This document shows positions 1 through 9,095 of a DNA stretch of 26,963 nucleotides, in pieces (positions within the stretch are counted from its first letter, which is position 1; each line of letters begins with the position of its first letter). The translations under genes and the position numbers were made by a program. The DNA is from Chara braunii (taxonomy: Eukaryota; Streptophyta; Charophyceae; Charales; Characeae). The DNA is taken from contig BFEA01000638.1 in NCBI GenBank assembly GCA_003427395.1, positions 608,589 to 635,551 of the forward strand, written 5' to 3'. The notes beneath the pieces were generated by a model. It was given only the letters and a program-made list of their open reading frames with translations. It did not search any database and was not told the origin of the DNA.

Positions 1-59
<59 letters not shown>
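1..59. repeat. (TC)n microsatellite at contig edge
   Basis: Uninterrupted TC dinucleotide repeat forming the left edge of the window. The right edge (26917-26963) is the same motif, which suggests the sequence ends where an assembler could not pass the repeat. Confidence 0.97.
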
Positions 60-62
<3 letters not shown>

Positions 63-88
63 ATTAAATATAGAAAAATAGATATAGT

Positions 89-198
89 AGTCAAACATAA
101 TTGTCTAGTAATCCTAAGGCAGAGTGGAAGAAGAGGACAACAAATGAGGGGCTGTGACAAACTGTTTCGTCGAAGTTTCACCTACTCATCAGGAGGCT
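89..198 (-). ncRNA. hammerhead-core repeat, copy 1 (degenerate)
   Basis: On the minus strand this copy has CTGATGA (192-186), a stem II region, GAAAC (168-164) and a downstream GUC, the order of a hammerhead ribozyme core. Stem II here is imperfect: GUAGG faces UCGAC with one mismatch. It aligns along its length with the copies at 3944-4036 and 14771-14880, but its left half has lost the hairpin seen in copy 2. An outer helix UGAGGG/CCCUCA could form between sequence upstream of the core and sequence after the GUC. A proximal stem I is not evident, so cleavage activity is uncertain. Confidence 0.5.
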
Positions 199-344
199 AA
201 ACCCTCAACAGTTTGCAGAATCCCCTAACTGATTACACTGTAAGTGATAATCCACCTTCACCCCGGTTATGGTTAAGCATGAACGACTGCCCGACAACTG
301 ATACCCTGAGGTGGGCACCAACCACTGCCCTCAAGCTACTTGTG
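199..344. other. no recognised feature
   Basis: Short unique-looking stretch between the hammerhead-core repeat and the foldback. No convincing open frame or RNA was seen. Confidence 0.6.
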
Positions 345-1490
345 GAAAATCAAACAAGCTTTGCCTGAGTATTACATCCAAATTTCTTATCAAATTTAAA
401 ATAAAAATAAAATATGAAGAACAAATACTAATAAAAATAACTAAAAATAAAAAGAGAATTAAATTTAATGAGTGCGCGAGCACATTTTCAACACCGCCAT
501 CTTTGGCGATTTGTTTTTGTTTTTGGGCATAGTTAAACGCCCCGAAAATTTACTCATATGCACTTCACATAATATAATACCCACTCAAAGTTTTTCAAAC
601 ATAATAAAATTGTTTAAGATCTGAACTAAAGTGAAAGCTAAAAGTAAAAAGTGAAAAAAACATGTGGGCGAGCACATTTTGACACCGCTATCTTTGGCGA
701 TTTTTAATTCTTATGTGGCTGAGCCAAATGGAGTCAAAATTTATAGGCATGTACCTCACGTTATAGACAACTCAAAAAATAAAATTCAGGAAAACAAAAA
801 ATTAGGCCCCGAAATATTTTTAGGCGGGGGCCGAACGCCTTCGGGTTCAAGCGTCGTACGGGACCCCGAACGCGCGTACGTACCGGGGTCGGCCCGGGGA
901 CCTCCATACGTACGGGCTGGTGACACTGTATATATATATATACAGGGTTACCTGACCGAACGTTCAGGAGCCCCCAGGCTGGCCCCCGAACGTTCGAGCG
1001 TTCGGGGTCCCGTTCGGGGGCCAGACACCTCCAGGTTCGGCCCCCGCCAAAAACTGTTTCGGGGCCTAAAAATAAGGTGTTTTTTCTGATGTTTTTTTTA
1101 TGAGTTCTCTATGATTTAACCTACACGCCTAAAAATTTTCAAGCCATTCTGCTGAGCCAAAAAAACATAAAAAATCGTCAAAGATGGGTGTGTCAAAACA
1201 TGCTCGCCCACTCCCTATTTCGTCTTTTTTCACTTTTAACTTTTTGTTTTCACTTTATTTCGGGGCCTAAAAAAATTATTATTTTTTGAAAAAATTTTAA
1301 TGAGTTATTGATTATTTAAACTACATATCTGCAAAGATGGTGGTGTCGAAAAGGTGCTGCCACGCTCACTCATTTTCATTCTCTTTTTATTTTTTCTTAT
1401 TTTTAAAATAGTGTTTTTTTCTGTATTCTATTTTTAATTCAAATTTGGTAACGAATATGGATGTAGTGCCCACGCAAATGTTGTTAAGTT
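345..1490. mobile_element. large imperfect foldback element
   Basis: The left arm pairs with the right arm in reverse complement over several blocks. TACATCC near 372 pairs with GGATGTA near 1459. The AT-rich block ending in AAAAAGAGAATT (near 450) pairs with the block around 1378-1400. The GAGTGCGCGAGCAC block (469) pairs with the inverted block near 1350. The TGTGGGCGAGCACATTTTGACACC block (662, cited by position) pairs with the inverted block at 1165-1212. The left blocks at 471-515 and 662-710 are also direct relatives of each other, and the same holds on the right, so the structure is nested or doubled. No transposase frame is present, so it would be a non-autonomous foldback or MITE-type element. 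The exact ends are uncertain by tens of bases. Confidence 0.7.
803..1073. mobile_element. GC-rich palindromic core with terminal inverted repeats
   Basis: This inner unit starts with TTAGGCCCCGAAATA and GCGGGGGCCGAAC, and ends with the inverted GTTCGGCCCCCGCC and TTTCGGGGCCTAA. Its centre is a perfect (TA)n palindrome, CTGTATATATATATATACAG, and flanking motifs of the CGTTCG/CGAACG and CGTACG type recur in both orientations. It sits inside the larger foldback, and a lone copy of the right terminus (TTTCGGGGCCTAAAAA) recurs at 1257-1272. Its GC content contrasts sharply with the AT-rich arms. No coding potential is visible. Confidence 0.7.
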
Positions 1491-1564
1491 TTTTTTCTCC
1501 ATAACATAGTTTGTTTTCGGAATTTTTTGAAAACTTCTTTTCAGTTTTTTTTTGTTTTTTTCTT

Positions 1565-1690
1565 TTTTGGTCTGCGTTCGGCCCGAAAGGCCGAACGCCT
1601 TCTGAAGGGGTCCCGTATGTTCGGGCGTTCAGCCCATCCTCAACGCCGGTAACCCTGTATATATATATATATACACACACGGTGCCACAC
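1565..1690. repeat. inverted relative of the GC-rich core
   Basis: Contains TTCGGCCCGAAAGGCCGAA (a short hairpin), AACGCCTTCTGAAGGGGTCCCGTA and GTAACCCTGTATATATA. The last matches the centre of the 803-1073 unit in reverse complement. It is a partial second copy in opposite orientation, just outside the foldback. Confidence 0.55.
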
Positions 1691-1828
1691 CAAAGAAAAA
1701 CAAATTTATGAATAATAAGTGCCTTCCTGCAACGAACTGCAGTGTTATGCGGGCTTAGGGACTTGATCCCGTGAGTTGTACCGTGGTTGTTTCTTTGTGT
1801 ATGAGAACCTTGCTGGGCTTGATCCCTA

Positions 1829-1933
1829 CCTTCCTCCCACGAATACAACGTATGGTCATTATCGTTGTTTTTGGGGTATCTTTCAGTTCAAATACAGCTA
1901 TAGTGACCGTACGTTGTATTTTGGGGAAGAAGG
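1829..1933. mobile_element. TA-MITE copy 1 (105 bp)
   Basis: Terminal inverted repeats CCTTCCTCCCACGAATACAA at the left and, read in reverse complement from the right, CCTTCTTCCCCAAAATACAA. It is flanked by TA on both sides (1827-1828 and 1934-1935). The paralogous LTR near 7325 reads GATCCC-AA-GGTC, where this copy reads GATCCC-TA-[insert]-TA-GGTC, so an empty site exists in the same window. A TA target duplication is typical of Tc1/mariner-type elements. No transposase is encoded. Confidence 0.85.
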
Positions 1934-2246
1934 TAGGTCTGATTGTGAGAGTCTCTGTAGGGTAGTCATAGATCCACTAGACCTTCGTTTTGTTATTTTC
2001 TTCCCTTGAAATTTGTAGGTCATTTTTGTTCTTCCTTTTTGCCCATTTTAGGTCTAGATCCGGTCCTGGGCTATAGGTCGTCGTTCCTAGGTTGTAGGTT
2101 GTCGAGTCAATAGAAGCAGGAGTTTACAAAAGTGTCGAAGGCAAAGGAAACCGGCTTCTGTTTTCTTCAATTTTTTCACGAAGAGTTGTTGGGGCTACGT
2201 TGAGGCTGCAATGCTAATTTCCATAGCGCAGGCTCCTTCTTCATTA

Positions 2247-2352
2247 CCGTCTTCCCCCGAACATAACGCACCCTAAAAATGAATGTATACGAGGTATATT
2301 TCCGGCCAGATACAGCCAAAATGAGGGTGCGTTTTGTTTCGAGGGAAGACGG
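2247..2352. mobile_element. TA-MITE copy 2 (106 bp)
   Basis: Left end CCGTCTTCCCCCGAACATAA and right end in reverse complement CCGTCTTCCCTCGAAACAAA, both continuing into AACGCACCCT. TA flanks it at 2245-2246 and 2353-2354. The other LTR shows the empty site: CCTTCTTCAT-CA-GCGGGCGC near 7620, against CTTCTTCAT-TA-[insert]-TA-GTGG here. Related in ends and length to the copies at 1829-1933 and 25616-25720. Confidence 0.88.
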
Positions 2353-3006
2353 TAGTGGTTGCGGACGGCCATAGCCGGTTGAGCCAGCCAGCTTGGGACA
2401 ACGCTAAGCTTACAGGCCCTAAGCGCTGTAGGCGCATCCCCCTATTTTGCGTGTTGTTGGGGTTTGACATCTCTACCTCCGAAGCTCTCCATCGAAGTGC
2501 TCTTCGAAGTGGCAACCATTCATCTTCATCCTGCTCGAGTTCTTCTTCTTCGTCCAAGGAGCTACTCTCCTTTGTTGAGCGGGCAATTCATCCGGAGTGG
2601 GCATCATGATCGGACTGCTGAGTGCCATGTTAGGTTCAGGAGAGCTGGGGGCAACTGATGGGCTGTTGGGTTGGGCGTTGTGCCATGCCATAGCTAGAGC
2701 TTGACAGGATGGAGGAAGAAGAAGATTCAAAGACACTTCAATGAACTTTTGTAAGTAACTGATTCCTGGGTGTTGTTAACGTAGTTGGGATTCTTGGGGA
2801 AAAAAGTGCGTTGATCGATCGTAGGGAGCGGGATATGAATCAGAATTGATTAATTTCAATTCTACTTTTGGTTGTACAATGTTTCCGCTTTGTATTCTCT
2901 CAACCGGCGTGGTGTGAATCGCTCTATCCAAGATCTCTTGTCATTGCGCAATTGTATGGGAACGTGTGGATAACATGTATCTCGTTTCAATCAGGCACAA
3001 AACAGT

Positions 3007-3018
3007 TCGTATCGCAGC
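3007..3018 (+). other. possible primer-binding site (tRNA-iMet-like)
   Basis: Just downstream of the left LTR end, TCGTATCGCAGC matches TGGTATCAGAGC, the usual initiator-Met tRNA primer site of Ty3/gypsy elements, at 9 of 12 positions. The site is degenerate and a few bases further from the LTR end than usual, so this is tentative. Confidence 0.25.
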
Positions 3019-3943
3019 TACGACCAGGTGCATCCAAGGGACTAATTAGTGTCCGACATCGTTCAGGCCGGCGGTTGGCGGTTTGGGGCAGTCCCTCGTA
3101 CTTTTCAACGACATTGGTGGTGACAGCTGTTGATTAATTGGTACACACGGGTGAGAAAGTGAGAGTTCCAAAAAAAAAAAAAAAAAAAGTGGTCTCCAGG
3201 TTTGAGTTGGCCCCGACACTAATTGGGACGTTAACCCTAGTTAGCCGGCCGACGACCTGGGAACAGCGACTTGACGCTCAACCTGCTTGGCCAGCCACCG
3301 GTTTTGGACGACCTCTTGAGGGTTGAGCTTTGCAGAAGAAATACATTGGTGATTCAATTGCGGTAATTGATTGGAACTTCAACAACGGGCATTCAATTTC
3401 GACGCTGACTGACGATCAGCCATAACCCTGTTTATCGATCAAAGTTGATCGGCGACAATCTCCAATCAAGACATGTTCGAGTGAGTTCGTTCCGGCGACC
3501 TGTCCCCGATGTCAGTCCGTCAGTCTGTCAGAACGGTCTGTCAGATTTTTCAGTCCAAGGCTTATCTAGAGGTCAGTGAATGTTTGTCAGCCTGCCCCTC
3601 GTTGGTGGGTTGTCACCTATGAGACCGCACGCTGATTGAGTGCGCGGTCGGCACCGAAGTTTTCGAGCACCTCTCAATCCCGCGCTCAAAGCGCCTTAAG
3701 CAGGGTTCGAGCAGGCGCGGGGATATTTTTTTTTTGGGTAAAAAATATGCAAAAACAAAACCAAAAATTTAGGGGTGTAGATCTTTTCGAGATCTACAAC
3801 CCCGTGTTTTTTTTTTTTTTTTTGAAGTTTGCTATATTTTTTAGAAAATCAAAAACATAAAAAGAAGGAAAAAAAAAAAGATGAAATGGGTGGGATTTTC
3901 TTTTTTTTCATGGAGATCGTTTGGTGGACAACCATATATATAT

Positions 3944-4036
3944 CGTCACAAATAGAACTGCCTACGGTAAACCGTAGGCAGAGAGGGAGAAGAGGACAAC
4001 AAACGAGGGGCTGTGACAAACTGTTTCGTCGGAGTT
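3944..4036 (-). ncRNA. hammerhead-core repeat, copy 2 (truncated)
   Basis: Same repeat as 14771-14880. The minus strand retains GAAAC (4027-4023), the short stem III ACA-GUU-UGU and the GUC. The copy stops in stem II and runs into (TA)n, so CTGATGA is missing and the ribozyme core is broken. Its other half keeps an intact 10-bp hairpin (CTGCCTACGG, loop TAAA, CCGTAGGCAG; 3958-3981). (TA)n lies on both sides. Confidence 0.55.
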
Positions 4037-4181
4037 ATATATATATATATAAGTTTGTAGACATTTTGGAGATCTACAACCCCATTTCTTATTTTTCTTT
4101 TTTAAGTTCATATGTATTTTAAAAATATGAAAAACAAAAGGAACAGAAAAAAAAACAAGACACTCGTAGATAACCGCCCCC

Positions 4182-4345
4182 AAAAACACACACGTACGCT
4201 GCGGTACGCACACACACACACACATAGACAACCCCCCCAACAAACACACACGTACGCACACAAACACACACAACAAACACACACAACACACACACACAAC
4301 ACACACACACACACACACACACACACCACCCCCCCAACCAGGCAA
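4182..4345. repeat. CA-rich imperfect microsatellite
   Basis: ACACAC runs interrupted by CGTACG and C-homopolymer stretches. The 86-160 residue open frames across it are low-complexity artefacts (repeated Val-Cys or Thr-His) and not genes. Confidence 0.9.
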
Positions 4346-5321
4346 CCTCCCCCCCCACAAAAAATCACCCACTGCCACCCCCCTATTATTTTTCCCTGCG
4401 CAACCCTCCCTACTGCATCCCCTGCACTCGCGCAACCCCGTCAATTTTTATTTTTTTTTAAGCGCTTTAAGCACTTCGAGCACACGGGGGGCATAAAGCG
4501 CGCTCATACAGTTCCATAGGTTGTCAACGGTTTGACTTCCCCTCTGACCTTTCGTGCAGTTGCCTGTGTCTCTTGATCTTCTGCACAGGCTTGGTCTGCA
4601 ATCCCCCTTTTGTTCAGCTGGTCTACCGTGTCGGATATAGTGTCCGTCCAGTCAATGCAGTCAGTCTGTCACTCGTGTCAGAACAGTCCGTGCAATCGAG
4701 TCGTGTCAGTAAAACTTTCTGTCGTCAGTCCAATCGAGCCCGCACACTCCATCTGTTGGTTTGCAGCCTGAGAATAAAGTTTTATTTTTTTTCCTTGAAA
4801 ATTGAACGACATTCCACCGCACTTCATTCTTTTCTGCATGTGAATTCGGGTTTTCTTGCCTTGCTAATTGTGCTGGTGTTCGCGGGAAGATCCGAAAAGA
4901 ATGTGATCGGAAAGCGTTTTTTTTTTTTTTTTAACTAATCGGTTGGGCATATGGTAAAAGCAAATACTTCAAAAAAAAAAAAAAAAAAAAAAAGCGAATA
5001 CATGTTGTTTTGCTGGTGATCGCTGTCTGCCTGCAATCTCCCTGAATGCCTATCGACACGAAGTACTAATCTGCTATCTGTCTTACCCCTTCTCTCTGAC
5101 TGAATAAGCAACACAGTGTAATCTGGTATTTTGTCTTAACCCTTCTCTCGGACCGAGTAACCATCACGATGAAATTCTGATTAGTCTGTTGTTTTGCGCG
5201 TGAAAAGTAATCCAAATTTTATTTTTATTTTTATTTTTTTAATGCGAAAAGAATTATCAGGATGGGCAACACTAAAGCCACCCTCAGGCTGTTCTAGGAA
5301 AGGAAAGGATCCTGGCATTCC

Positions 5322-6001
5322 AAAAAATCCGCTCTCGAGCCTGAGATTGAGAAGGAGCGAGCAGCCGAAGAAGAGACACAACCGAGGCTTGAGCAGCTGC
5401 TGAAACGAGGAGGCGGTTACAGACATGAGAACTCAGGAAGCAATCGAAAGAGAGAGTTGCGTTGACTGATTACCTCCTGAGGGTCTGATGAAAGATTCAA
5501 TGAGACCCACAAGAAGCTGGCTGCGTGGATCCGTTCAAGTTCACAGAAGTCAGGCATACCGACATACCATGGATGGACAAGAGAGCTTCGTGGTGGAGAA
5601 CCACCATTATACCCAAATAGAGGTCAGGCAGACCTCCCTCTAAGAGACCTTTTCTCTCCTCCAGCAGCACATGCCTACTTCCAAGCCCCCATCTATTCCT
5701 CCCCCCAAACCTATACCTCATTACCACGCATCCTCCTCCTCTGTTGCAGCCAACCCAGTCGATACACCCAAAAGCCGACCGGCTACTCCTCCTAAGGATA
5801 CGAAACCGCAGCGAACAGTTCCCTCTAGACCAGGACCTGCAGGCTCATTTGTGTACGAGCCTAGGTACCCCAAGGTGTCCCACCCCAAGGTGCCCCATCC
5901 TGACAAGATCACTGGGGATGACCCCAAAGTGGGGGACATGTCAAATTGGGTGGCCTATGAAGTCCTCTATGTGAGGGGCTCCACCTGTCCAGATGCAGGT
6001 A

Positions 6002-6040
<39 letters not shown>

Positions 6041-6253
6041 CAACAACAGTAATCCTCATGGGAGGGTCTAAGCTGAAATGTTGGATGGGATTTTCCAAGG
6101 TCTACAGACGAAGAGAAGGCCCGAAAGGCTGCAGATGAGTTGGTTGGCCTTGGCCAGGCGGCCCAGGCCAAATACAGGCGTTCCCTGACCAAACTCGATG
6201 CAGAGATTGAGCGTCTTACCTCAAACACTTATGACCCATCTATCCAAGGTACA
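5322..6253 (+). pseudogene. R1 Gag remnant
   Basis: Gag is the capsid polyprotein of LTR retrotransposons. In successive frames the plus strand shows a charged Glu-rich helix (ALEPEIEKERAAEEETQP), a segment around 5485-5660 with FNETHKKLAAW, a Pro/Ser-rich linker (5671-5850; PPSIPPPKPIPHYHA), and KVPHPDKITGDDPKVGDMSN, which resembles the start of Ty3/gypsy capsid domains. After a 33-T tract comes a coiled-coil-like segment (6107-6250; KAADELVGLGQAAQAKYRRS). Frameshifts, two TGA codons near 5465-5480 and the poly-T tract break it. No zinc knuckle or protease follows, so its 3' part is deleted. Family assignment rests on motif resemblance and gene order. Confidence 0.55.
6004..6036. repeat. poly-T tract inside R1 gag
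   Basis: Thirty-three consecutive T interrupt an otherwise continuous gag frame that ends TCPDAGT. It could be an expanded homopolymer or the minus-strand poly-A tail of a lost retrocopy. Confidence 0.9.
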
Positions 6254-6640
6254 ACTGATGTATAGCAGAGAGATGTTTACAGCACTACAGGCTTTACATT
6301 CTATATGATGCTGATGCACTTTGCCACAAAACCCAAACAACCTTGGGATGATGTCATCGACAAGTCCGAACATAGACTAACTCCTGGCATTGCAAAATTC
6401 GATAAGCACAAAACCCAAACAACCTTGGAATGATGTCATCGACAAGTCCGAACATAGACTAACTCCTGGCATTGCAAAATTCGATAAGAGTTGTTTGAAC
6501 GACCTAAACCAGGCGAAAACTCTTTAATAAAAAAGAGGCCCAAAAAAAGAGGATGATCGAATAGGCTAACGAGCATCGCTCTGCCTATACCACACAGCCA
6601 GGTCACTGGGTCTGGGATGAGAAGTTGTGAGCTAACTGAC
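6254..6640 (+). pseudogene. R1 integrase core end / linker remnant
   Basis: Integrase inserts retroelement cDNA into chromosomes. After an in-frame TAG at 6263, the frame reads QRDVYSTTGFTFYMML, which matches the STG-x-x-P-F region at the end of Ty3/gypsy integrase cores. It continues through KPKQPWDDVIDKSEHRLTPG. A later frame gives KKRMIE, an in-frame TAG (6562), then ANEHRSAYTTQPGHWVW, which resembles the conserved A-x-x-H-R...F-x-x-G-D-x-V-W block. An 82-bp tandem duplication (6325-6488) shifts the frame between the two blocks. The catalytic D,D,E residues are not present in this window, so it is a non-functional remnant. Confidence 0.6.
6325..6488. repeat. 82-bp tandem duplication in R1 pol
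   Basis: Two adjacent copies start at 6325 and 6407 and end GATAAG; they differ at one visible position (GGGATG against GGAATG). Because 82 is not a multiple of three, the duplication breaks the frame and arose after coding constraint was lost or caused that loss. Confidence 0.95.
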
Positions 6641-6646
6641 GAATAG

Positions 6647-6654
6647 GATATCTC

Positions 6655-6686
<32 letters not shown>

Positions 6687-6781
6687 TGATAATAATAATG
6701 ATAAAAATAAAAATAAAAATAAAAATAAAAATAAATTAATAATAATAATAGTAATAATAGTAAAAAAAGGATATCTCAATA
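6647..6781. repeat. (AAT)n/(AAAAT)n microsatellite between short duplicated flanks
   Basis: AAT and AAAAT units run from about 6656 to 6760 and are bounded on both sides by GGATATCTCAATAA (6647 and 6768). Collapsing one copy rejoins the integrase linker to the C-terminal block, so this looks like an insertion with a 14-bp duplication or a local expansion. Confidence 0.85.
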
Positions 6782-6785
6782 AAAC

Positions 6786-7130
6786 TTGTTGCCTGTTTAC
6801 TACGGCCCATGGCAGGTACTTGATACTATTGGGGGGGGCGGATCTATTTGGACCTTCCTACGCGCTTGTTGCACCCCCTCACATCAAAACTTATCCACTG
6901 CTGACCTTTCACTCCTGCTGACGTATTTCCAAACAGGCCACCGCGGATTGGACCTCCTATCCCCAATTGTGAATAAGGGCACAGGCCCCGATTGTGAATA
7001 CCTTGTGAAACTGCTTTCTCGACCTCGCATAAAGGACCGATGGTTCACAAGGAAGGATCTTCTGAAGTTCGACTTCGCAAATTCAGTCGAACACGCCTAT
7101 GAGGCTGAACAGAAAGGGCAACCACTCTGA
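6786..7130 (+). pseudogene. R1 integrase C-terminal / chromodomain-like end of pol
   Basis: The first residues read LLPVYYGPWQVLDTIG, the Ty3/gypsy integrase C-terminal signature (L-x-P-x-Y-x-G-P-[FYW]-x-V). Further on, EYLVKLLSRPRIKDRWFTRK followed by DLLKF resembles the EYLVKWKGY...TWEP...NL pattern of retrotransposon chromodomains, though the aromatic cage residues are not well preserved. The frame ends with TGA at 7128, only about 70 bp before the right LTR, as expected for the end of pol. The upstream side enters a TAA at 6780 and the microsatellite. The 115-codon piece is open but cannot be a stand-alone protein. Confidence 0.65.
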
Positions 7131-7198
7131 CGTTCTCCTCGTGGACACTCCTACCTCCGGGTCCTCGCTCCCCAGAAGGATAGGTATACAATAATTAA

Positions 7199-8263
7199 TT
7201 GCAATGTTATGCGGGTCGTACACTTATATCTGCTTTGTCTGGTTTTGAGCACTCCAAAACATGACCCCGCGACCTGTACCATGGTTGTGTTTCTTTGTGT
7301 ATATGAGCCTTGCTGGGCTCGATCCCAAGGTCCGATTATCCGAGTCTCTGTAGGGCAGTCAAATAACCATTGGGCCTTTCTGTTTTGTCATGTTCTGCCC
7401 TTGAGCTGTAGGTTGTTTTTGTCCTTCCTTTTTGCACATTTTAGTTCTACATTCGGTCCTAGGCTTTATGGCTGTAGGCTGTCGAGTCAATGGAATCAGG
7501 AGTGTGCAAAAGTGTCGGAGGCAAAGGAAACAGGGTTCTGTTTTCTTCATTCTTTCCACAAAGTCCGGCTGGGAGGTTGCATTGATGCTGCAGTGCTAAT
7601 TTCCATAGCGCAGGCTCCTTCTTCATCAGCGGGCGCTGACCGCCATCGCTCATCAAGCCAGCCGCGTGGCAACAGCGCTGGGCTTACAGACTCTTTGAAG
7701 TGGCAGCCATCCATCTTCATCATGCTGGAATTCTTCTTCATCATCCAAGGAGCTACTCTCCCCTGTTGAGCAGGCACTTTATTGCCAGTGTGGGCGTCCT
7801 GATTGGACTGCTGAGTGATTTGTTGTGTTCAGGAGGGTTGCAGGCGACCGATGAACTGGTGTGTTGAGCCGGTGCCGCGCCACAGCTAACGCTTAACTGG
7901 AGGGAGGAAGAAGCCTACCAGACACTTCGATGGAACCATTCTAAATGATTGGGTCCTTGGTATTGCTAACGTGGTTGCGATTCTCGAGGAAACAGCGCGT
8001 TGATTGACTCGAGGGAGCGGGAGACGAATTAGAATTGATTAACTTCATTTCTACTTTTCGGTTGTAAAATGCTTCCACCGCGTGTTCTCTCATCCGGTCC
8101 GGTGTGAGCTGATCTCACCAAGCTCTCTTGTCGCTGCGCATGTGTATGCAAACATGTGGATGCCATGCGTATGCAAACTTGTTGCCGCGCATGTGTGGAA
8201 GCATTTTTGCAAACATGTGGATGCCATGCGTATGCAAAAATGTATCTCATTTCAATCAGGCAC
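7199..8263 (+). repeat. R1 right LTR-like repeat
   Basis: Collinear with 1738-3000 from TGCAATGTTATGCGGG to TTTCAATCAGGCACA, without the two MITEs, so it supplies the empty sites. The open frames across it (up to 186 codons) are not conserved in the other copy and I leave them unannotated. Near its 3' end a 30-bp unit (GCAAACATGTGGATGCCATG plus GCGTATGCAAA) occurs twice, at 8149 and 8210, and is absent from the left copy. Confidence 0.6.
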
Positions 8264-8984
8264 ATGACCTTCCGGCGACCACAGAAAATGCCATTCTTGT
8301 CGTTGCGCATGTGTATGGCTGAGGGCAACTTCTTAGTAGTTAAAATAGCCTATTGAATTGAATTCAAAAAAAATAATAATAATAAACAAAATACAACACA
8401 CCCTGGCCCTTTCATACCCTTTCCGCGCCCCTTGGTTATGGGTCTCTACACAGCGCTGAAAGTTGAGACTAGAAACGCTGGGTCGGAGCCGCCATACCTG
8501 CCAGTGTTCTATCGTGATATGTCCATAGAATCGAGCGGCCCGGACCACCTAACCCGCCAGGCAAAATAAATAAATAAATAAACAAGTTTATTTCTTAATT
8601 TTTTATACTTGGTAAAAACTTTCGCTGTGACCCTGAGTGAAAAGTTGTTCGGCTTATACTTCTGCATAACGTCTTTTTTTTTTTTTTTTTGGATTTTAAT
8701 TCCTTCTCCTTTCTTAAGCTGGGACCTTCTTTGGTCCTTCCACGTTGGGCCGCCCGGGAAAACAAGGTGAACCGAGCACCGCACGCAGCCTAGGTGCACT
8801 TGTTTATGTTTCATCAGAGTTTCATGCGGTTTTCATATCTTCTACATCTACATACGCACTCTACGCAACCTAAGGTGAGACATCCGCAGTCGCATGCTCA
8901 TGCCAATTCGGACACATCTCAGTGGGCACAGAAACGCCCGATGGCACTGGCGAGTTCTGAAGCACCAGTACAGCACACATCGGC
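8264..8984. other. no recognised feature
   Basis: Non-coding in appearance. TTCTTGTCGTTGCGCATGTG at 8294 repeats an LTR-internal motif. AAT and AAAT microsatellite pieces lie near 8370 and 8562, and a T tract near 8674-8691. Confidence 0.5.
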
Positions 8985-9095
8985 CCCCCGGGGGCTAGGT
9001 CCCACTTGCACGGATTACGAGATTCTGGCCGTTGATCATTGCTATCTGCGGTCAATATCGCTTGATTCGTGTAAGTGGGACCTAGCCCCGGGTGT
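8985..9095. repeat. inverted repeat / MITE-like hairpin
   Basis: The left arm CCCGGGGGCTAGGTCCCACT continues to GCACGGATTACGAG. The right arm in reverse complement reads CCCGGGGCTAGGTCCCACTT and ACACGAATCA. Arms are about 35 bp around a 40-bp loop. No protein-coding potential. Confidence 0.8.

Larger units (their letters stand above)
1738..3000 (+). repeat. R1 left LTR-like repeat, with two MITE insertions
   Basis: Begins TGCAGTGTTATGCGGG and ends TTTCAATCAGGCACA, and is collinear with 7199-8263. Shared landmarks include GTCTCTGTAGGG, CCATAGCGCAGGCTCC, CCAAGGAGCTACTCTCC, and GAATTGATTAA before the 3' end. Relative to the other copy it contains two TA-flanked inserts (1829-1933 and 2247-2352) plus about 65 bp of extra sequence near 2420-2500. 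Short open frames here are not conserved between the copies, apart from a brief minus-strand similarity (KKNSS...GCHF), and I do not regard it as a gene. Confidence 0.6.
3019..5321 (+). other. R1 leader region with later insertions; no gene
   Basis: No convincing coding region. It holds A and T homopolymers (near 3171-3188, 4918-4932, 4971-4993), a hairpin at 3772-3804 (GGGGTGTAGATCT and AGATCTACAACCCC), a hammerhead-core repeat (3944-4036), a CA-rich tract and a CTGTCAGTC-type repetitive stretch at 3510-3570, with similar CAGTC-rich sequence at 4650-4735. The sequence GCGCCTTAAGCAGGGTTCGAGCA (3690, given by position) is echoed at 4462-4480. AATAAAGTTTTATTT near 4773 could be a polyadenylation signal of an LTR fragment. 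Confidence 0.4.
1738..8263 (+). mobile_element. R1: degraded Ty3/gypsy-like LTR retrotransposon
   Basis: Two collinear repeats of roughly 1.05 kb (excluding insertions) flank a region with gag remnants and the 3' end of pol, all on the same strand and in the expected order: LTR, leader, gag, integrase end, LTR. The two repeats diverge right at a ...CAGGCACA end, consistent with an LTR 3' terminus. Protease, reverse transcriptase and RNase H are not visible, so a large internal deletion is inferred between about 6253 and the integrase remnant. Many substitutions, indels and later insertions separate the LTRs, so the insertion is old. No clear target-site duplication was found, so the LTR reading is an inference. 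Confidence 0.6.

Noticed and set aside
3962-4519. Open frames of 79-160 codons on both strands
   Set aside because: They are translations of the CA-rich tract and C/T runs (repeated Val-Cys or Thr-His) with no domain.
7209-7769. 186-codon plus-strand frame
   Set aside because: It lies inside the right LTR-like repeat and is not preserved in the left copy.
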